From assembly GCA_029959085.1 (NCBI GenBank), contig JARWIR010000017.1, forward strand, positions 25,161,507-25,225,506: a stretch of 64,000 nucleotides of DNA, read 5' to 3'. The stretch is from Nemophila menziesii. Lineage: Eukaryota; Streptophyta; Magnoliopsida; Boraginales; Hydrophyllaceae. The notes under the pieces were generated by a model that had not been told where the DNA came from, did no database searches, and saw nothing but the letters and a program-made list of their open reading frames with translations. The translations under genes and the position numbers were made by a program. Position 1 is the first letter of the stretch, and every line of letters starts with the position of its first letter. Below, one piece after another: positions 1 to 11,500 of the stretch.

Positions 1-419
1 AAAGCTGCGGTTGAAAATGTGGGTGCGAGGTATGTGACTAATAGGTTTTTAAGCAATGGTGTAGAAAAAAAAGCTTCTGAAAATGTGGCGGCTATGAGGT
101 ATATGTCTAGTAGGTTCTTCAGCACTGATGGTGGCAATGACAGTGAGAAGAAAAAAGCTGATGAGAAGGTACCAATACCATTATTTATGATTTTTCTTAA
201 TTTAATCTATGACTAGAATTGTGTATTAATTTAAGAGAATTGTGTGGTGAATTTGTGATTGATTATTGATTTTATTTTCAGGGTCAAGGAAAAAAATTAA
301 CAGGCGAAGATGTTATTATATTTTGTTCATTTTTTATTATGATTTTGATGGTTGTCAATGAACTCTTCGGTGCTCCTGGCGTTATAATTCTACTATGGAT
401 TTTGTTCAATGGGAAATGA
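1..419 (+). CDS. Small two-exon gene, copy 1 (5' end outside window)
   Basis: The frame is open from base 1. Exon 1 runs to 168 (…DEK, donor GTACC) and exon 2 from 282 (acceptor TTTTCAG) to the TGA at 417-419; the intron is 113 bases and the junction is phase 0. The exon 1 product repeats units like RYVTNRFLSNG and MRYMSSRFFST with linkers such as EKKASENV. These arginine/serine-rich, acid-free stretches resemble mitochondrial presequences (inference). Exon 2 gives 45 residues with a hydrophobic segment (VIIFCSFFIMILMVV, then GAPGVIILLWILF), a probable membrane anchor. The same intron position, phase and tail occur in the gene at 14129-14759, which supports this model. The family was not recognised and the function is unknown. 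An additional start upstream of the window is expected. Confidence 0.7.
169..281 (+). other. Intron of gene copy 1
   Basis: GT donor at 169-170 and AG acceptor at 280-281 after a T-rich tract. The matching intron in copy 2 (14498-14603) has the same donor context (GAGAAG|GTACCAAT) and acceptor context (TTTTATTTTCAG|GG). Confidence 0.7.
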
Positions 420-1110
420 TTGATAATTGCAAGTATAAATGTAATAATTGAATTTCTGATGCTCAATTACTCTTATGAGAGTATTCAAGTTTATTTTGTT
501 GTTGTTACTTAATAGGCCTAAGAATTAAGAGGATTTCTTTTGGTGTAGATTTACTTGGTTCTCTAGATGTTTATATTGACGAGAAAAAGAATTTAAGAAC
601 ACCAATTAGTGAATGCTCAGAAAATGTTTTGAGAGTTAATTCTTCAAGGAACAATGTTTGTCTGCAAAAATAAAATCAGGTGTTACTTCTACAAATATCT
701 TTGAGCTGTGTTATTTAATAATCTATCGAAGTCACAATGTGTACAAATTGCTGAAGCGTGATTAAATTCATATTGTTTTTAATCAAAAAATGATTAAACT
801 CACACCTTTATCAAAAAAAATTGAATAATGATAAATTCAAAGTCATTGAAGAAGAACCAAGACTTTAGTTGAGATAACCCATTACTATATTTACTATATT
901 TATGTAAGAGACTGTGGAAAGAAAGACTATTTAAAAAAAAAATCAGTTCATAAATCCTTAAAAACAGTTAGGACTAAATTTATGCTAAAAATCCATCTAA
1001 AAGAAAGATCATTGTAATCAATATTATCACTTAGATTAATAAGAAAATCTATTTAAAGCAAATTAAGGTCATCAAAAGCAGTCACTATGATCATTTAAAC
1101 TATGTTGTCT
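420..1110. repeat. 3' flank of gene copy 1, shared with copy 2 and with 43.7-44.3 kb
   Basis: No gene is seen. Bases 420-690 align with 14760-15040 (for example GAATTTCTGATGCTCAA and TATTGACGAGAAAAAGAATT). Bases about 720-860 align with 15040-15079 plus 16085-16180, so this copy is the empty site for the hAT-like insertion. Bases about 775-1105 also align with 43745-44277 (shared AATCTATTTAAAGCA and AAGGTCATCAAAA). This is a segmental duplication with three visible copies. Confidence 0.65.
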
Positions 1111-1538
1111 ATGAAACAAGAAAAAGTTCTCTCTATAGCATAAAGATTCCGGTGTCTAATTTAAGCCCTTTTTCTTTCTTGATTGGTTTTCTTTCCTTCT
1201 TTAAAAAAAACTTACCTTTCTAAAATTCCAACGGTCATCTAAATGGAGAAGAATAGGCAAAATTACAACCGCCTCATCCATCAAATGTTGGCGGCAAAAG
1301 AAGCGAACGACCTAGGAGGCCGAGCGCGAAAACAACTTTTTCTCTCCTGGCAACTCCGAATTGCAAAAACCAATGTTCCTAAGGAGAAATCGCATAGCGT
1401 AAATAGGAAATCCACTAAGAGGGTTCAAATATTCTCTTTGACAACATCCATATAGCAAGAACGAAGCTGTAAAGAGGCTCCTAAGGGGGCGACATTGGTG
1501 TAGGGTTTCACAAAGCATCGAAGAGAGCGCTTAATCAC

Positions 1539-1772
1539 GTGGATCACGATAAATTGTCTCCGGTTATTGATGGGGTGGTTAAAACTGTTGGAGAACCAGA
1601 ATGTGAGAAGAATAGCAGCATGACGATGACTCCGATCAGTGGTGATACGCACGTGGTCTCAGATATCTCATCGGAGATGACAAAGGTGGTCGAGAATCCT
1701 ACCTTCTCACTCGAGTCTAAGGATTCAGATGGATTCTTGATTACAACGAATGGAATGCCAGCACGAGTCTAA
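1539..1772 (+). pseudogene. Possible LINE-A ORF1 remnant
   Basis: A 77-residue open stretch (MDHDKLSPVIDGVV…) lies upstream of the endonuclease, where ORF1 of a plant L1 element would be. It is serine/threonine-rich and I see no zinc knuckle or RNA-binding domain. The assignment rests on position only. The rest of 1240-2730 has short broken frames with no recognisable domain. Confidence 0.25.
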
Positions 1773-2730
1773 CACAGGTAGACCCATCTCTAACTCAACC
1801 AGGTGGACTCAGTAACGTCAACAATAACGGTGTTAAAGGTACAAACGGAATTTTTGAATTCAGTACTAAGATAAGTAGTGGAGATAAGAAAGGACAAGAA
1901 TCAGGCAAAATGGGAGAGAGAAAAAAAGGGATTGAATGGCGGTGTTGGTATTTTGTCTGATAGGGAGAAGAAAGAGAAGGCGTTGAAAAATAATATATAT
2001 ATGGAGATTGAAGAACGACTTGCCACGTTGGCGGAAGAGATGTTAAAAAAATTAAATACCACCAGCCCAAGATAACAATATTTTATTTGGGAGTTTTGAC
2101 AGCCCAAACCCAACTACAAAAAGGCCAAATGTTTTATTCATCCAATCGGTTAACAAAAGTGGCCTAAGTAATAATATCTCGGTTACTAAAACAACTTCAC
2201 CCTCCCGTTCAACCATCTCACTTACGAACCCACTACCCAATCCCCGAATCCCCTCAACCCTAACAAATCAACAAACCCAAATTACATCCGATCAAAGCCA
2301 GTCCCAACCAGAAACCTTTACCTCGAATGCCTTCATCACTCCTAAACACTCTATACCCCACAAATATACCTCTCCTGCAACAAACCTCAACTTGTTCAAG
2401 GAACAATCAACTACTAAAGAAATTAGTAGAACAACATTTATAAGAAGGATCATGGTGATACAATCGGAAGGCAGTTGGTCAAAGCCAAGAGTAAAAAAGT
2501 TAAACGTAATAGGTCAACACAAGTCAATGTGAAGAGACAAAGAACTCTATGAGCTTCAAGAAAACTGAGTAACATTTCTATAGCAATTACTACTGAAGAA
2601 GACCAGTCTGAGGAGTTGGGTAAGAAGAATAAAGATATGATTGTAGTGGTGGGAACAAATGGTTTGGAAGGTATGAATGACGAGGCTCTAGAGGTTTGCG
2701 GGGTTGACCTTGATCAACCCCAAGTGGCTC

Positions 2731-3430
2731 AATGATACAAACAACTTGCAACTGTCAAGGTATTGGCACAACCTTGATAGTCCAGACCCTTAAAGGTATT
2801 GTATCCAAATACCGGACTCAGGTATTGTTTCTTCTAGAAACTAAAAATCCTTTTCTACTGTTAAAAAGTTAGAATACATTATTAAAATGAAACTTATAGA
2901 TATTGTAGAGTCCAAAGGTATAACGAGGGGTTTGGCTCTGTTTGTTAAAGAGGAATTGATATTAGAATTCTTAGTGAATAAGCTAATCACATTCACTGTA
3001 TGATCAAGGAAGGGAAAAATGATGTTTATACTACTTTTATTTATGGCTCTCCCTATGATAATCGAAAAAGAAGCTTGTCTTGACCTATTTGAGTCCTGTA
3101 ACCCTAAGAATAATGATAGCTGAAATCTTATTGGGGACTATAACAATATTAGAACAATTTTGGATGAAAAAGGGGGAAATGAAAGCTTTAAAAAATCCAT
3201 GACCCAGTTTAATGGTTTTCTAAAAATAATAAGTTATAAGAAATTGTTACAAAAGGGGTTAAGTACTCTTAGACTAATAAAATAAATAATGGAGAGATGA
3301 TTAAGACCTTTATTGATAGAGCATTTTGTAATAGAAATTGAAATGACTTATACCCTGTAGCATGTGGCTCTCCTCCCAGCAGTGGGTTCAGATCATTCAC
3401 CTCAAATCCTTCATATGAACGATAATAAAT
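2731..3430 (+). pseudogene. LINE-A endonuclease domain (APE type), broken
   Basis: The start resembles the opening of plant L1 ORF2, with CNCQGIG at the usual NCRG(L)G position followed by FLLETKN. Later pieces are GGLALFV(K), IGDYNNI (usual GDFN), TNKINNGEM and FIDRAFCN, ending in SDHSP (3388-3402), the catalytic histidine motif of APE-like endonucleases. The pieces lie in different frames with internal stops. In the family this domain nicks target DNA for target-primed reverse transcription; this copy cannot make it. Confidence 0.7.
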
Positions 3431-3780
3431 ATAATACGGACAGAAGGTTTCACTTTGAGAATTATTGGACGGAGGAAAGTGAGTGTCTTGAAATTATTAA
3501 AAAAGTATGGAAAAGTAAGAACTTTAGATTGGGATGCAAAAGATATATGCTTACTATGAAGCTAGAAAATGTAGCATCCTAATTACCTCTTAGAGTAAGA
3601 AAAAACTTAAAGATAATAATAAGATGATTGATATTTACATGGGGAAACTTGAAACTATTTACAATGACCCCAATACTACTGTATGGGATAAATATAATGA
3701 GATAGTTAAAAAAATTGAAGTTGCTTGGAAGAATGAGAAAGTTTTTGGGCCTCTAGAGCTAGGATTTCTTAGCTTAGGAA

Positions 3781-3817
3781 GGGGGGGGGGGGGGGGAAGG
3801 GGGGGGGGGGGGGGGGG
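3781..3817 (+). repeat. Poly-G tract
   Basis: Sixteen G, two A, then nineteen G inside the broken LINE-A ORF2. Such a run is rare in an AT-rich context and could be slippage or an assembly weakness. Confidence 0.9.
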
Positions 3818-4079
3818 ACAAAAGCACCTCTTTTTTTCATGCATCTACAAGGGAAAGAAGAAAATATAATAAAATAGCTAGGCTATCCAAAGATGATGGG
3901 GGAGTGTATTGATGATGAAAATGAAATAAGAAATGAGATTAACTCTTATTTCAATAACATCTTTAAAACCTCGAGAAAGAGAGACTATAGTAATATAGTC
4001 AGTGTAATTCCCTAGTTAGTAAACAATAATATTAATCAACTTCTTGATAAACCCTAGGAATTAAAAGAAATTACTGATG

Positions 4080-4595
4080 CTATTAATGAACTATGAGCAC
4101 AAAAAGCTTCTGGACCTGATGGGTATTGGGGTTTTTCTTTAAAATATATTGGCATATTATAAAATTAGATGTTACACGAGTTATTAATAAGCTCTGGTAT
4201 AATGAAGGCTCTATAGAGGATATTAATAATACTTTTATCTCTTTGGTACCTAAAATTTCGAACCCCATTAATATTAAACATTTTAGGCCGATAAGTGCTC
4301 TAATTTATATATAAAATTATTGCTAAGCTTCTTGTGAATAGGTTGCAACATTGTATGAACCAACTGGTGGATGACAATCGATAATCCTTCATACCTGGAA
4401 GGCATATAAAAGATAACATAATGGTGGCCCATGAAGTAATAAATTATATAAAAGAGAATATATATAATAAAACCTCATATATGGTCAGTAAGGCAGATAT
4501 ACAGAAGGCCATTGAAAATGTGAAATAGGATTTTCTAGGAGATATGATGGTGAAAATGTGATTTAGTAAAATATGGATAAGTAAAATTATGAGGT
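4080..4595 (+). pseudogene. LINE-A reverse transcriptase, first part
   Basis: ASGPDGYWGFSLKYIWHII matches the ASGPDG(F/Y) block that opens the RT domain of plant L1 elements. It is followed by NTFISLVPK, the FRPIS block, and FIPGR.IKDNIMVAHEVI-like sequence. Stops interrupt it. The domain is cut at 4595 by LINE-B and resumes at 5283. Confidence 0.75.
4583..4595 (+). repeat. Target-site duplication of LINE-B, left copy
   Basis: AAAATTATGAGGT, repeated exactly at 5277-5289 after a run of A. Confidence 0.8.
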
Positions 4596-5276
4596 GGGGG
4601 TATGGAAGATTGACTTAGTAAGTGGGGTATGGAAGTTGACAACTTTTGTTCTCTTTGCTATGAAGAATTTGAGTCGAGAGACCATCTTTTTGTTACTTGC
4701 AAGTTCACCTCTTTGGCTTGGGAGGATATTTGTGCACTTCATAATTGGCATAACACGGGTACAAATTGGGAGGAAAGGCTTGAATTCATGACTAAATTTG
4801 ATGGTAACTCTCTAAAGGACACTATATCTAATATTACTTTCCTTAGCTTTCTTTATTGTATTTGGGATATGAGAAATAAAAAGGAGTTCAAGAAAATTAA
4901 ACCAAAAGGAGATAGTATTGTGAAAATTGTGATGAATGATATTCAAAATACTCTTTGGAATAGAAGAGTTTTTAGGAGGAATGTTGAAAATAGGAGATTG
5001 ATGGCTAGGTGGAAACTTCATGGTGTATCAAAGAAAGAAGATCAAGAGGAGAAAGGAGGCTAGTTTGGACCTATTTATAGCTTGTTATGTGTCTTGTAAG
5101 TGTTGTATGGATGTGTAGTTGATGTTTATGTTTTGTAAAAGGATAGGTTCTTTCATACCCAGTAATTGTTGTATAGGGTTATTTCTTAGCCATGCTTGGT
5201 GTTTGAGTAAAAAACAAGTGTGGGTTGATTTGTACTTATCATTTTGTGATAATATAAAATGGTTTGCCAATAAAAA
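4596..5276 (+). mobile_element. LINE-B, 5'-truncated LINE nested in LINE-A
   Basis: It begins inside the zf-RVT region of a second LINE: SKWGMEVDNFCSLCYEEFESRDHLFVTCKFTSLAW carries the usual C-x2-C…H-x4-C zinc-finger pattern (written here in pieces of one open frame, 4629-5063). The frame continues to a natural-looking stop after KEDQEEKGG, and a 3' UTR ends in poly(A) at about 5271-5280. It is flanked by a 13-bp duplication (4583-4595 and 5277-5289). Outside it LINE-A continues in frame (KIMR | YVISISYS). This is the classic signature of a 5'-truncated L1-type insertion. The C-terminal frame is intact, so it is younger than its host LINE. Confidence 0.85.
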
Positions 5277-5289
5277 AAAATTATGAGGT
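5277..5289 (+). repeat. Target-site duplication of LINE-B, right copy
   Basis: Exact copy of 4583-4595, merging with the poly(A) tail. Confidence 0.8.
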
Positions 5290-5535
5290 ATGTGATATCT
5301 ATTTCATACTCAGTCTTAATAAATGGTTCTCCTTGTACACTTGACAAACCCCAAATAGGGTTTAGACAGGGGGACCCCCTCTCACTCTTTTTGTTTTGTT
5401 TAGTAACACAAATGCTTTCCTTTCTTATAAAGGAAAAAGTGGATAAAGATATGACGGAGGGAATCAAAATCTCACAACTGTCTCCTAGTATTACACACCT
5501 ACTGTTTGCTGATGACAATATCTTCTTTCTGTAAG
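5283..5535 (+). pseudogene. LINE-A reverse transcriptase, second part with FADD motif
   Basis: One open frame carries INGSPC, GFRQGDPLSLFLF (the GLRQGDPLSP block) and LLFADDN, the FADD catalytic box of plant LINE RTs. It follows LINE-B directly and restores the reading frame that stops at 4595. Confidence 0.85.
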
Positions 5536-7070
5536 CAAATTATAAGGAAATTGAAAGCTTTAATGATGTAATTAGTAAGTATAGCTGTGCATCTGGCATG
5601 AAGTTAAAATTTAATAACTGTGGGGTAAAGTTTATCCCTGAGACTCTTAATTATATTTAGTGTATTATGGCCGTGAGATTAAATATGCCTATAACTAACA
5701 ACTTGGGGTACTATATTTGAATACCCACTGAATGGGGTAGATCCAGGATTAAGGATTTGAATTTGTTAGTGGAAAAAACCTTAAAAAAATTGAAAATTGG
5801 AAAAATATGTTCTTGTCTGAGATAAAGAAATTTTGTTAAAATCTGTGCTACAGAGTTTACCTAACTATTTCCTGTCCTCTTATATTATTCCCAAAAAATT
5901 TTGTGACCTAATCTCTTCCCATATAGAATTTTTTTGGTGGGGTACCAAAGGTAATAATAAAACTCTTTGGGAAAACTAGATATCTGACTAAAAGTAAATA
6001 CTCTGGAGGTTTGGGCTTCAATGTTTTACACCTTATGAACTTGGCACTACTTTGGAAACAAGTTTGGAATTAAATAAATAACAATGACTCTCTCCTTTAT
6101 AGGGTTCTCTTAAAATAAAATATTTTCCTCTAACATCTTTTATGAATGATAATTAAGGAAACTCTCCCTCTTTGGGATGAAGATGCCTATTAGCCGAAAG
6201 AGATGTGTTGGCAAATAATATCAAATGGAGAACTGGTAATGGTTATTTTAAAGACTTACACTTGGACATTTGGATCACCAACCGTAAGGAAGTGGTTAAG
6301 CCAAATAATAATATAGTAAGGAAAGTTTCAGATCTTATGATCTGTAATGAAAGAAGATGGAATATAGATTTAGTTAACAAATCTTATCAACCTGATATAG
6401 CAAAGAACGTTTTCAACACTTTTATACCCCTCTCAGGAGGGAAAGATAAACCGGTTTGGATAACGGGTAAACATGGAATATATGATGTAAAAAAAGCCTA
6501 TCAAGTTCTTAAAGAACAATCTGATTTAGTAGATTATGGGAAAGGTAATAATAAGGCTAATTCATCCCGTATTATTGATCCAAACGTATGGAAGATGATT
6601 TGGAGCCTTAAAGTTGCCCCCAAAATAAAATAAAAATTATGTGGAGAGTAATGAGAATCCTCTTACCTACTAATGAGAATGTCTTTAAAAGAAAGGTAGT
6701 TAAGTCACCATTATGTGATATTTGTAACAAGTTAACTAAAACAGTGGAACACTTACTATTTGAATGCGAATGGACTAGGAAAGTATGGGTTACCTCACCT
6801 TTTAGCCTTTACACTAGCAACAAGCTGTCCACTTCAGTGGATAGCTTGATGGTAAGTATATTGGAATTAACAAAAAATGATAAAACCGATAAGCTTATAC
6901 TTGAACAAATTTGTACTCTTGCATGGAAAGTCTGGAAAGATAGAAATAACTTGAAATTAAATCACAAGGAACTTAGCCCTCTTATCACTATTGAAAGAGA
7001 TATGAAAGATTGGAATGATTACTACTTGGCTAACTACCCTAAGGATGTAGATAAAAAACTAAAGGGGTAA
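5536..7070 (+). pseudogene. LINE-A thumb and zf-RVT region
   Basis: Two longer open stretches remain (6205-6633 and 6639-7070), separated by one stop and frameshift. The second contains PLCDICNKLTKTVEHLLFEC, a C-x2-C…H-x4-C zinc finger of the zf-RVT family at about residues 24-43, followed by a tail ending KDVDKKLKG. Bases 5536-6200 hold the RT thumb with several stops. Confidence 0.7.
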
Positions 7071-7197
7071 AGATATTTCATTAAATGCCCCTCAGATTCG
7101 GAGCTCTGACATCTATGCCCTTGATGAACTGTTAGTAAAAAATACCCCCTTATGATAAGATTAAAATTAATTGTGTTGCTGCTTATAAAGATAACAA

Positions 7198-7483
7198 TTG
7201 TGCTATTTTTTTTGTGTTTTCAGGGACTATTTGGGGAAGTTAATTGGCAGTGCGGCTTGGAAAATCTTTGCCGAATCTCCTTTAAAGGCCGACGCGCTAG
7301 GAATTCTTAAGGCATGTCTAGTAGCACGTGATTCTACTCTGAATAAAGTGATAATAGAGTGTGATAGCCTTCTAATTATGCAGCCCCTTCGAGATCAGCA
7401 AAATATTTCTAATCTTTCTATTAGTAATATTGTTAGTAGTATTTATTTAGTTTCAGAAATTTGTAACCCTATCTTTCGTTAGT
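7198..7483 (+). pseudogene. LINE-A RNase H domain, left part
   Basis: KADALGILKACLVARDS and VIIECDSLLIMQPL match the EA.A…A and ECDS blocks of plant-type RNase H (RVT_3). The domain stops where the CACTA element begins at 7484; its missing end (YSRDSNRVADELSKH) lies at 13309-13360, in the same frame once the element and one AGT are removed. Confidence 0.75.
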
Positions 7484-7499
7484 CACTACTGGAAATGCG

Positions 7500-7790
7500 G
7501 TGCTTACCCACGACAAATTAGCGACGACTCTTAATTCGTCGTTAAACAAGCGAAATTAGCGACGACTGAAAATTAGCGACAACATTTTACTCTGTCGCTA
7601 ATTAACGACAACGAATTTGTCGTTATATTTTAGTTAGTCGTCGCTAATTGTTTTTTATTTCTTATTGAATTTTTTTTCATTGTCGATCTATCGTCGCTAT
7701 TTTAGCGACTATGTGTGTCGTCGCTATTTTGACGATTAACGACGACTAAATTAGTTTACCCACGACCCGTATTGTCGTCGCTAAACACCG
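7500..7790. repeat. CACTA-1 left subterminal repeats
   Basis: More than ten copies of (T)TAGCGACGAC or its complement GTCGTCGCTAA in both orientations. In En/Spm elements such arrays bind the element's own DNA-binding protein; that role is inferred here. Confidence 0.8.
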
Positions 7791-8319
7791 ATCCTATTTA
7801 ATGCTGCAGCAGGTTTTTTTCACCCACATAACACACAAAACACCCATAATAATCCTCCGATTTTCTCCCAAAAAATCAACAAAATTCCATTTTTTTTTTG
7901 CAATTCCTTCTCCACTTCATCTTGCATCATTCTTGGTTCAATAATCAAAGTGGGGCTCCATTAATATCATCTTTCATCAAAGAATTTAAGGTATAATTGC
8001 ATGAAATTCAATTGTTTTTTTTTTTTTTTGAATGTTAATTGTGTTTCATTCTTCCTATATGCTTTGATTAGGTGAATTAATACAACTCTCTTGGTAGGGA
8101 ATTAACATCACTCTTCAATTTATCCATCCAATTCAAGGTATTTCCATTAAATTTCATGTTTTTTAAGCTTTGTATTTAATTGATTATATTAGCAAGTTGA
8201 TATACCATATGATTAGGTTAATGAATTAAATATTTGTTGGTTGATTATGCATGTGTTGTGTGAATTTGTATTTTGTGCTCATATATTTTTACTTGTTTAT
8301 TTAATTATTTGTTTTTTTT

Positions 8320-8430
8320 TTATATATTCATTCATTAATTTAATGGTTTGTAATATTTATTCATTTAATGGTTTGTAATTTTTATTCATTCAATGGTTTG
8401 TAATATTTATTCATTCAATGAGTTTGTAAT
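8320..8430 (+). repeat. Tandem repeat of about 25 bases in the CACTA-1 leader
   Basis: Four imperfect copies of AATGGTTTGTAATATTTATTC lie between the left terminus and the transposase start. The rest of 7790-8553 is an AT-rich leader with poly-T runs and no other gene. Confidence 0.7.
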
Positions 8431-8553
8431 TTTTTTTATTTTGTTTATTGTGTTGTAATTTTTATTCATTTTATTCATTAGGTTGTAATAATTATGTATT
8501 TTTTTTTTTTTTATTAATGTAGTCGCATAGTTTACTCAAATTGTTGTTAAGTG

Positions 8554-11500
8554 ATGGCATCGAGTTCGGGCACGAGTATCGATAAGAGTTGGATCGAATC
8601 GACGAATGTGTTAGATGCTGAATATATTTTTGGGGTTTATAAATTTATCGATTTTGCTAAGAAAAGTAGAGGTTATACCGGTTACTTGTCTTGTCCGTGT
8701 AAGAAGTGTAATAATTTTTGCCGATTAAAAACCAATGATGTTATGGCCCACCTTCTAAGAGAGGGGTTTAACCATGATTATAAGGTTTGGACAAAACACG
8801 GTGAGGAAGAGATACAAACACATACACCCCCTGCAAGTAAAGATCCAGTTATAGTAAATGAAATCCAGCATGTTTATGACGATGTGAGACAGAGTTACGA
8901 TGTTGGTGGACATCCGGGAGACACCGAGATGAGAGATGTACATATTCCAAGTCGAAGCAGTTTTGACACGTTGTTCGAAGAACTGGAGACAGAATTATTT
9001 CCTGGTTGTGAATCGATGGGTTCGTTGAATTTTATTGCCAAGCTAATGCACGTAAAAGTAAAGAACAAATGGACTAACACCTCATTCACCGAGCTACTGG
9101 AGCTGTTGGGTCGTATTTTGCCTAAACCTCACAATTTGCCCGAATCTTATGAAGCATGCAACAAGAAGTTGAAAAGTTTGGGTATGGGGTATGTTACCAT
9201 CGACGTTTGTTTGAACGATTGTGTTATTTATTACAAAGAAAACAAAGACCTTGACAAGTGTCCAGTTTGTAACGAATCTAGATGGGACCCAAAGAAGGGT
9301 ATCAAAGTACCGCATAAGAAGCTTCGATATTTTCCGATTGCTCCTAGATTACAGCGACTATTCGCTTCAAAGCACACCGCTGAAGACATGATTTGGCACC
9401 ATACCGGTAACAGTGCAGATCCGGATGTGTTGCGTCATCCGGTTGATGGTGATAGTTGGAAGAGATTTGCAGCACTACACCCTGAGTTTGCTAGTGAACC
9501 TCGTAACGTATATCTGGGTCTTGGAATCGATGGGTTTTGTCCTTTCTCTATGCAAAACAACTCGTATAGCATGTGGCCAGTCATATTAACCGTATATAAC
9601 TTGCCCCCGTGGGTATGCATGAAGGAAACCACATTCCAGCTTTGTTTGTTGATTCCGGGACCCCGTTCACCCGGTAAGGACATGGATGTCTTTCTTCGTC
9701 CTGTTATAGATGAGTTGGAAGAGTTGTGGGATAAAGGGATCGTTACGTATGATGCCCACACGAAAGAAGAGTTTACGATGAAGGTTTGTTTGTTGTCTAC
9801 CACTAATGATTTCCCCGCTAGGTCATACACTTCTGGATGGTCGGGTCAAGGTTACAAAGCTTGTCCCGAATGCATGGATCATACTCCGTCATTGAGTGTG
9901 AACAAAGGGATTGTTTACTTTGACCATAGACGTTGGTTACCTGCCGGACATCCATTTAGAAGCGAACGTGTTTTGTACAAGGAACCCGATGATAGGCGCC
10001 CACCGAAGAAATATAGTCCTGCAAGTATTCAGACACAGTTAGATGGGCTTCCAATTGTGTTTCCCGGTAAACACAAGGATTTTGGGGGAAAGATCGTGAA
10101 GCAAGATGTTAACCGGCGATTCAATTGGAAGAAAAAGAGTATTTTTTATCGTTTACCTTATTGGTCTGAAAACATGTTGAAACATAACATTGACGTTATG
10201 CATTGCGAGAAAAATGTGTGTGATGCTCTGTTCGGTACAGTTATAGGTCTTGATGGGAAAGTTAACAAAGATAACGTGAAAGCGAGACTGGATCTTGAGA
10301 AATTGAAGATTAGAAAAGAATTGTGGTTGACTGAGAAAAATGGTAAAAAAATATTGAAACGGGGAAAGTACACTCTAACACCGGAAAAGCGGACTATTTT
10401 TCTTGACTGGCTGAAGGCACAGAAGTTTCCCGACGGTTTTGCATCTAGTATGAGAAACAACGTTCAAAGTGATACGGGTAAGATTATCGGCATGAAATCT
10501 CACGACTGTCACGTGATGATGCAATATCTTTTCGTGGCTAGTCTCCCCGGGCTTATTGAAGACAAAGCGATTAGTGATGTGTTTATTGGGTTAGCGAACG
10601 TGTTTAGAGTCGTTTGCAATAAAAATTTAAGCAGGAAACAGTTAGTATCGGGAAAGAAGAAGGTGGTTGAACTTATGTGTAGGCTAGAAATGATTTTACC
10701 TCCCGCGTTTTTTGATATAATGATCCACTTGGTGATACACTTATACGATGAAGCATTGCTTGGTGGCCCGGTCCAAATGCGGTGGATGTACCCATTCGAA
10801 AGGTATTTGAAAAAGTTGAAAGAGTATATCCGAAATCCGGCTAGACCAGAGGGTTCAATAGCCGAGGGGTACATTGCGGAAGAGACGTTGAATTTCATAT
10901 CAAGGTATCTTAGTGAAGAAAAAACAAGGTTCAACGATCCAGGCAGATACAACGAAGCACCGCTGGTCCCAAAAGAGCTATCCGTTTTCAATTCCCAATG
11001 CACTCCAGTTGGCAAGATAGAGTATGTTTCTTTACCGTATAAGGAGAAGGAGCACATAAGTTGGTATATTCTGCATAACTGCGACGAACTCGAAACATAC
11101 ATGACGTAAGTAAATATTATTATCTTATATAAATATATATTATATAAATATATATTATATATTTTTATATATAAATATATTTATATATATTATATATTAT
11201 ATATAAAAATATATATTTATATATATATAAAATATATTTATACATTTATATATATTATATATTTTTATATATAAATATAAATATATAATATATATAATAT
11301 ATAAAAATATATATTTATATATATTATATATTATATATTTATATATTTATATATATTATATATTATATATTTATATATATAATATATATTATATATTTAT
11401 ATTTATATATTTATATATATTATATATTATATATTTATATATTATATATTTATATATTTATATATTATATATATTATATATTATATATTATATATTTATA

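Noticed and set aside
7500..7790. CRISPR-like array of short repeats
   Set aside because: Motifs occur in both orientations with irregular spacing and belong to the CACTA subterminal region; the genome is a plant.
10509..11102. Minus-strand 197-codon frame opposite the CACTA-1 transposase
   Set aside because: Shadow of the coding strand, which has clear domain similarity.
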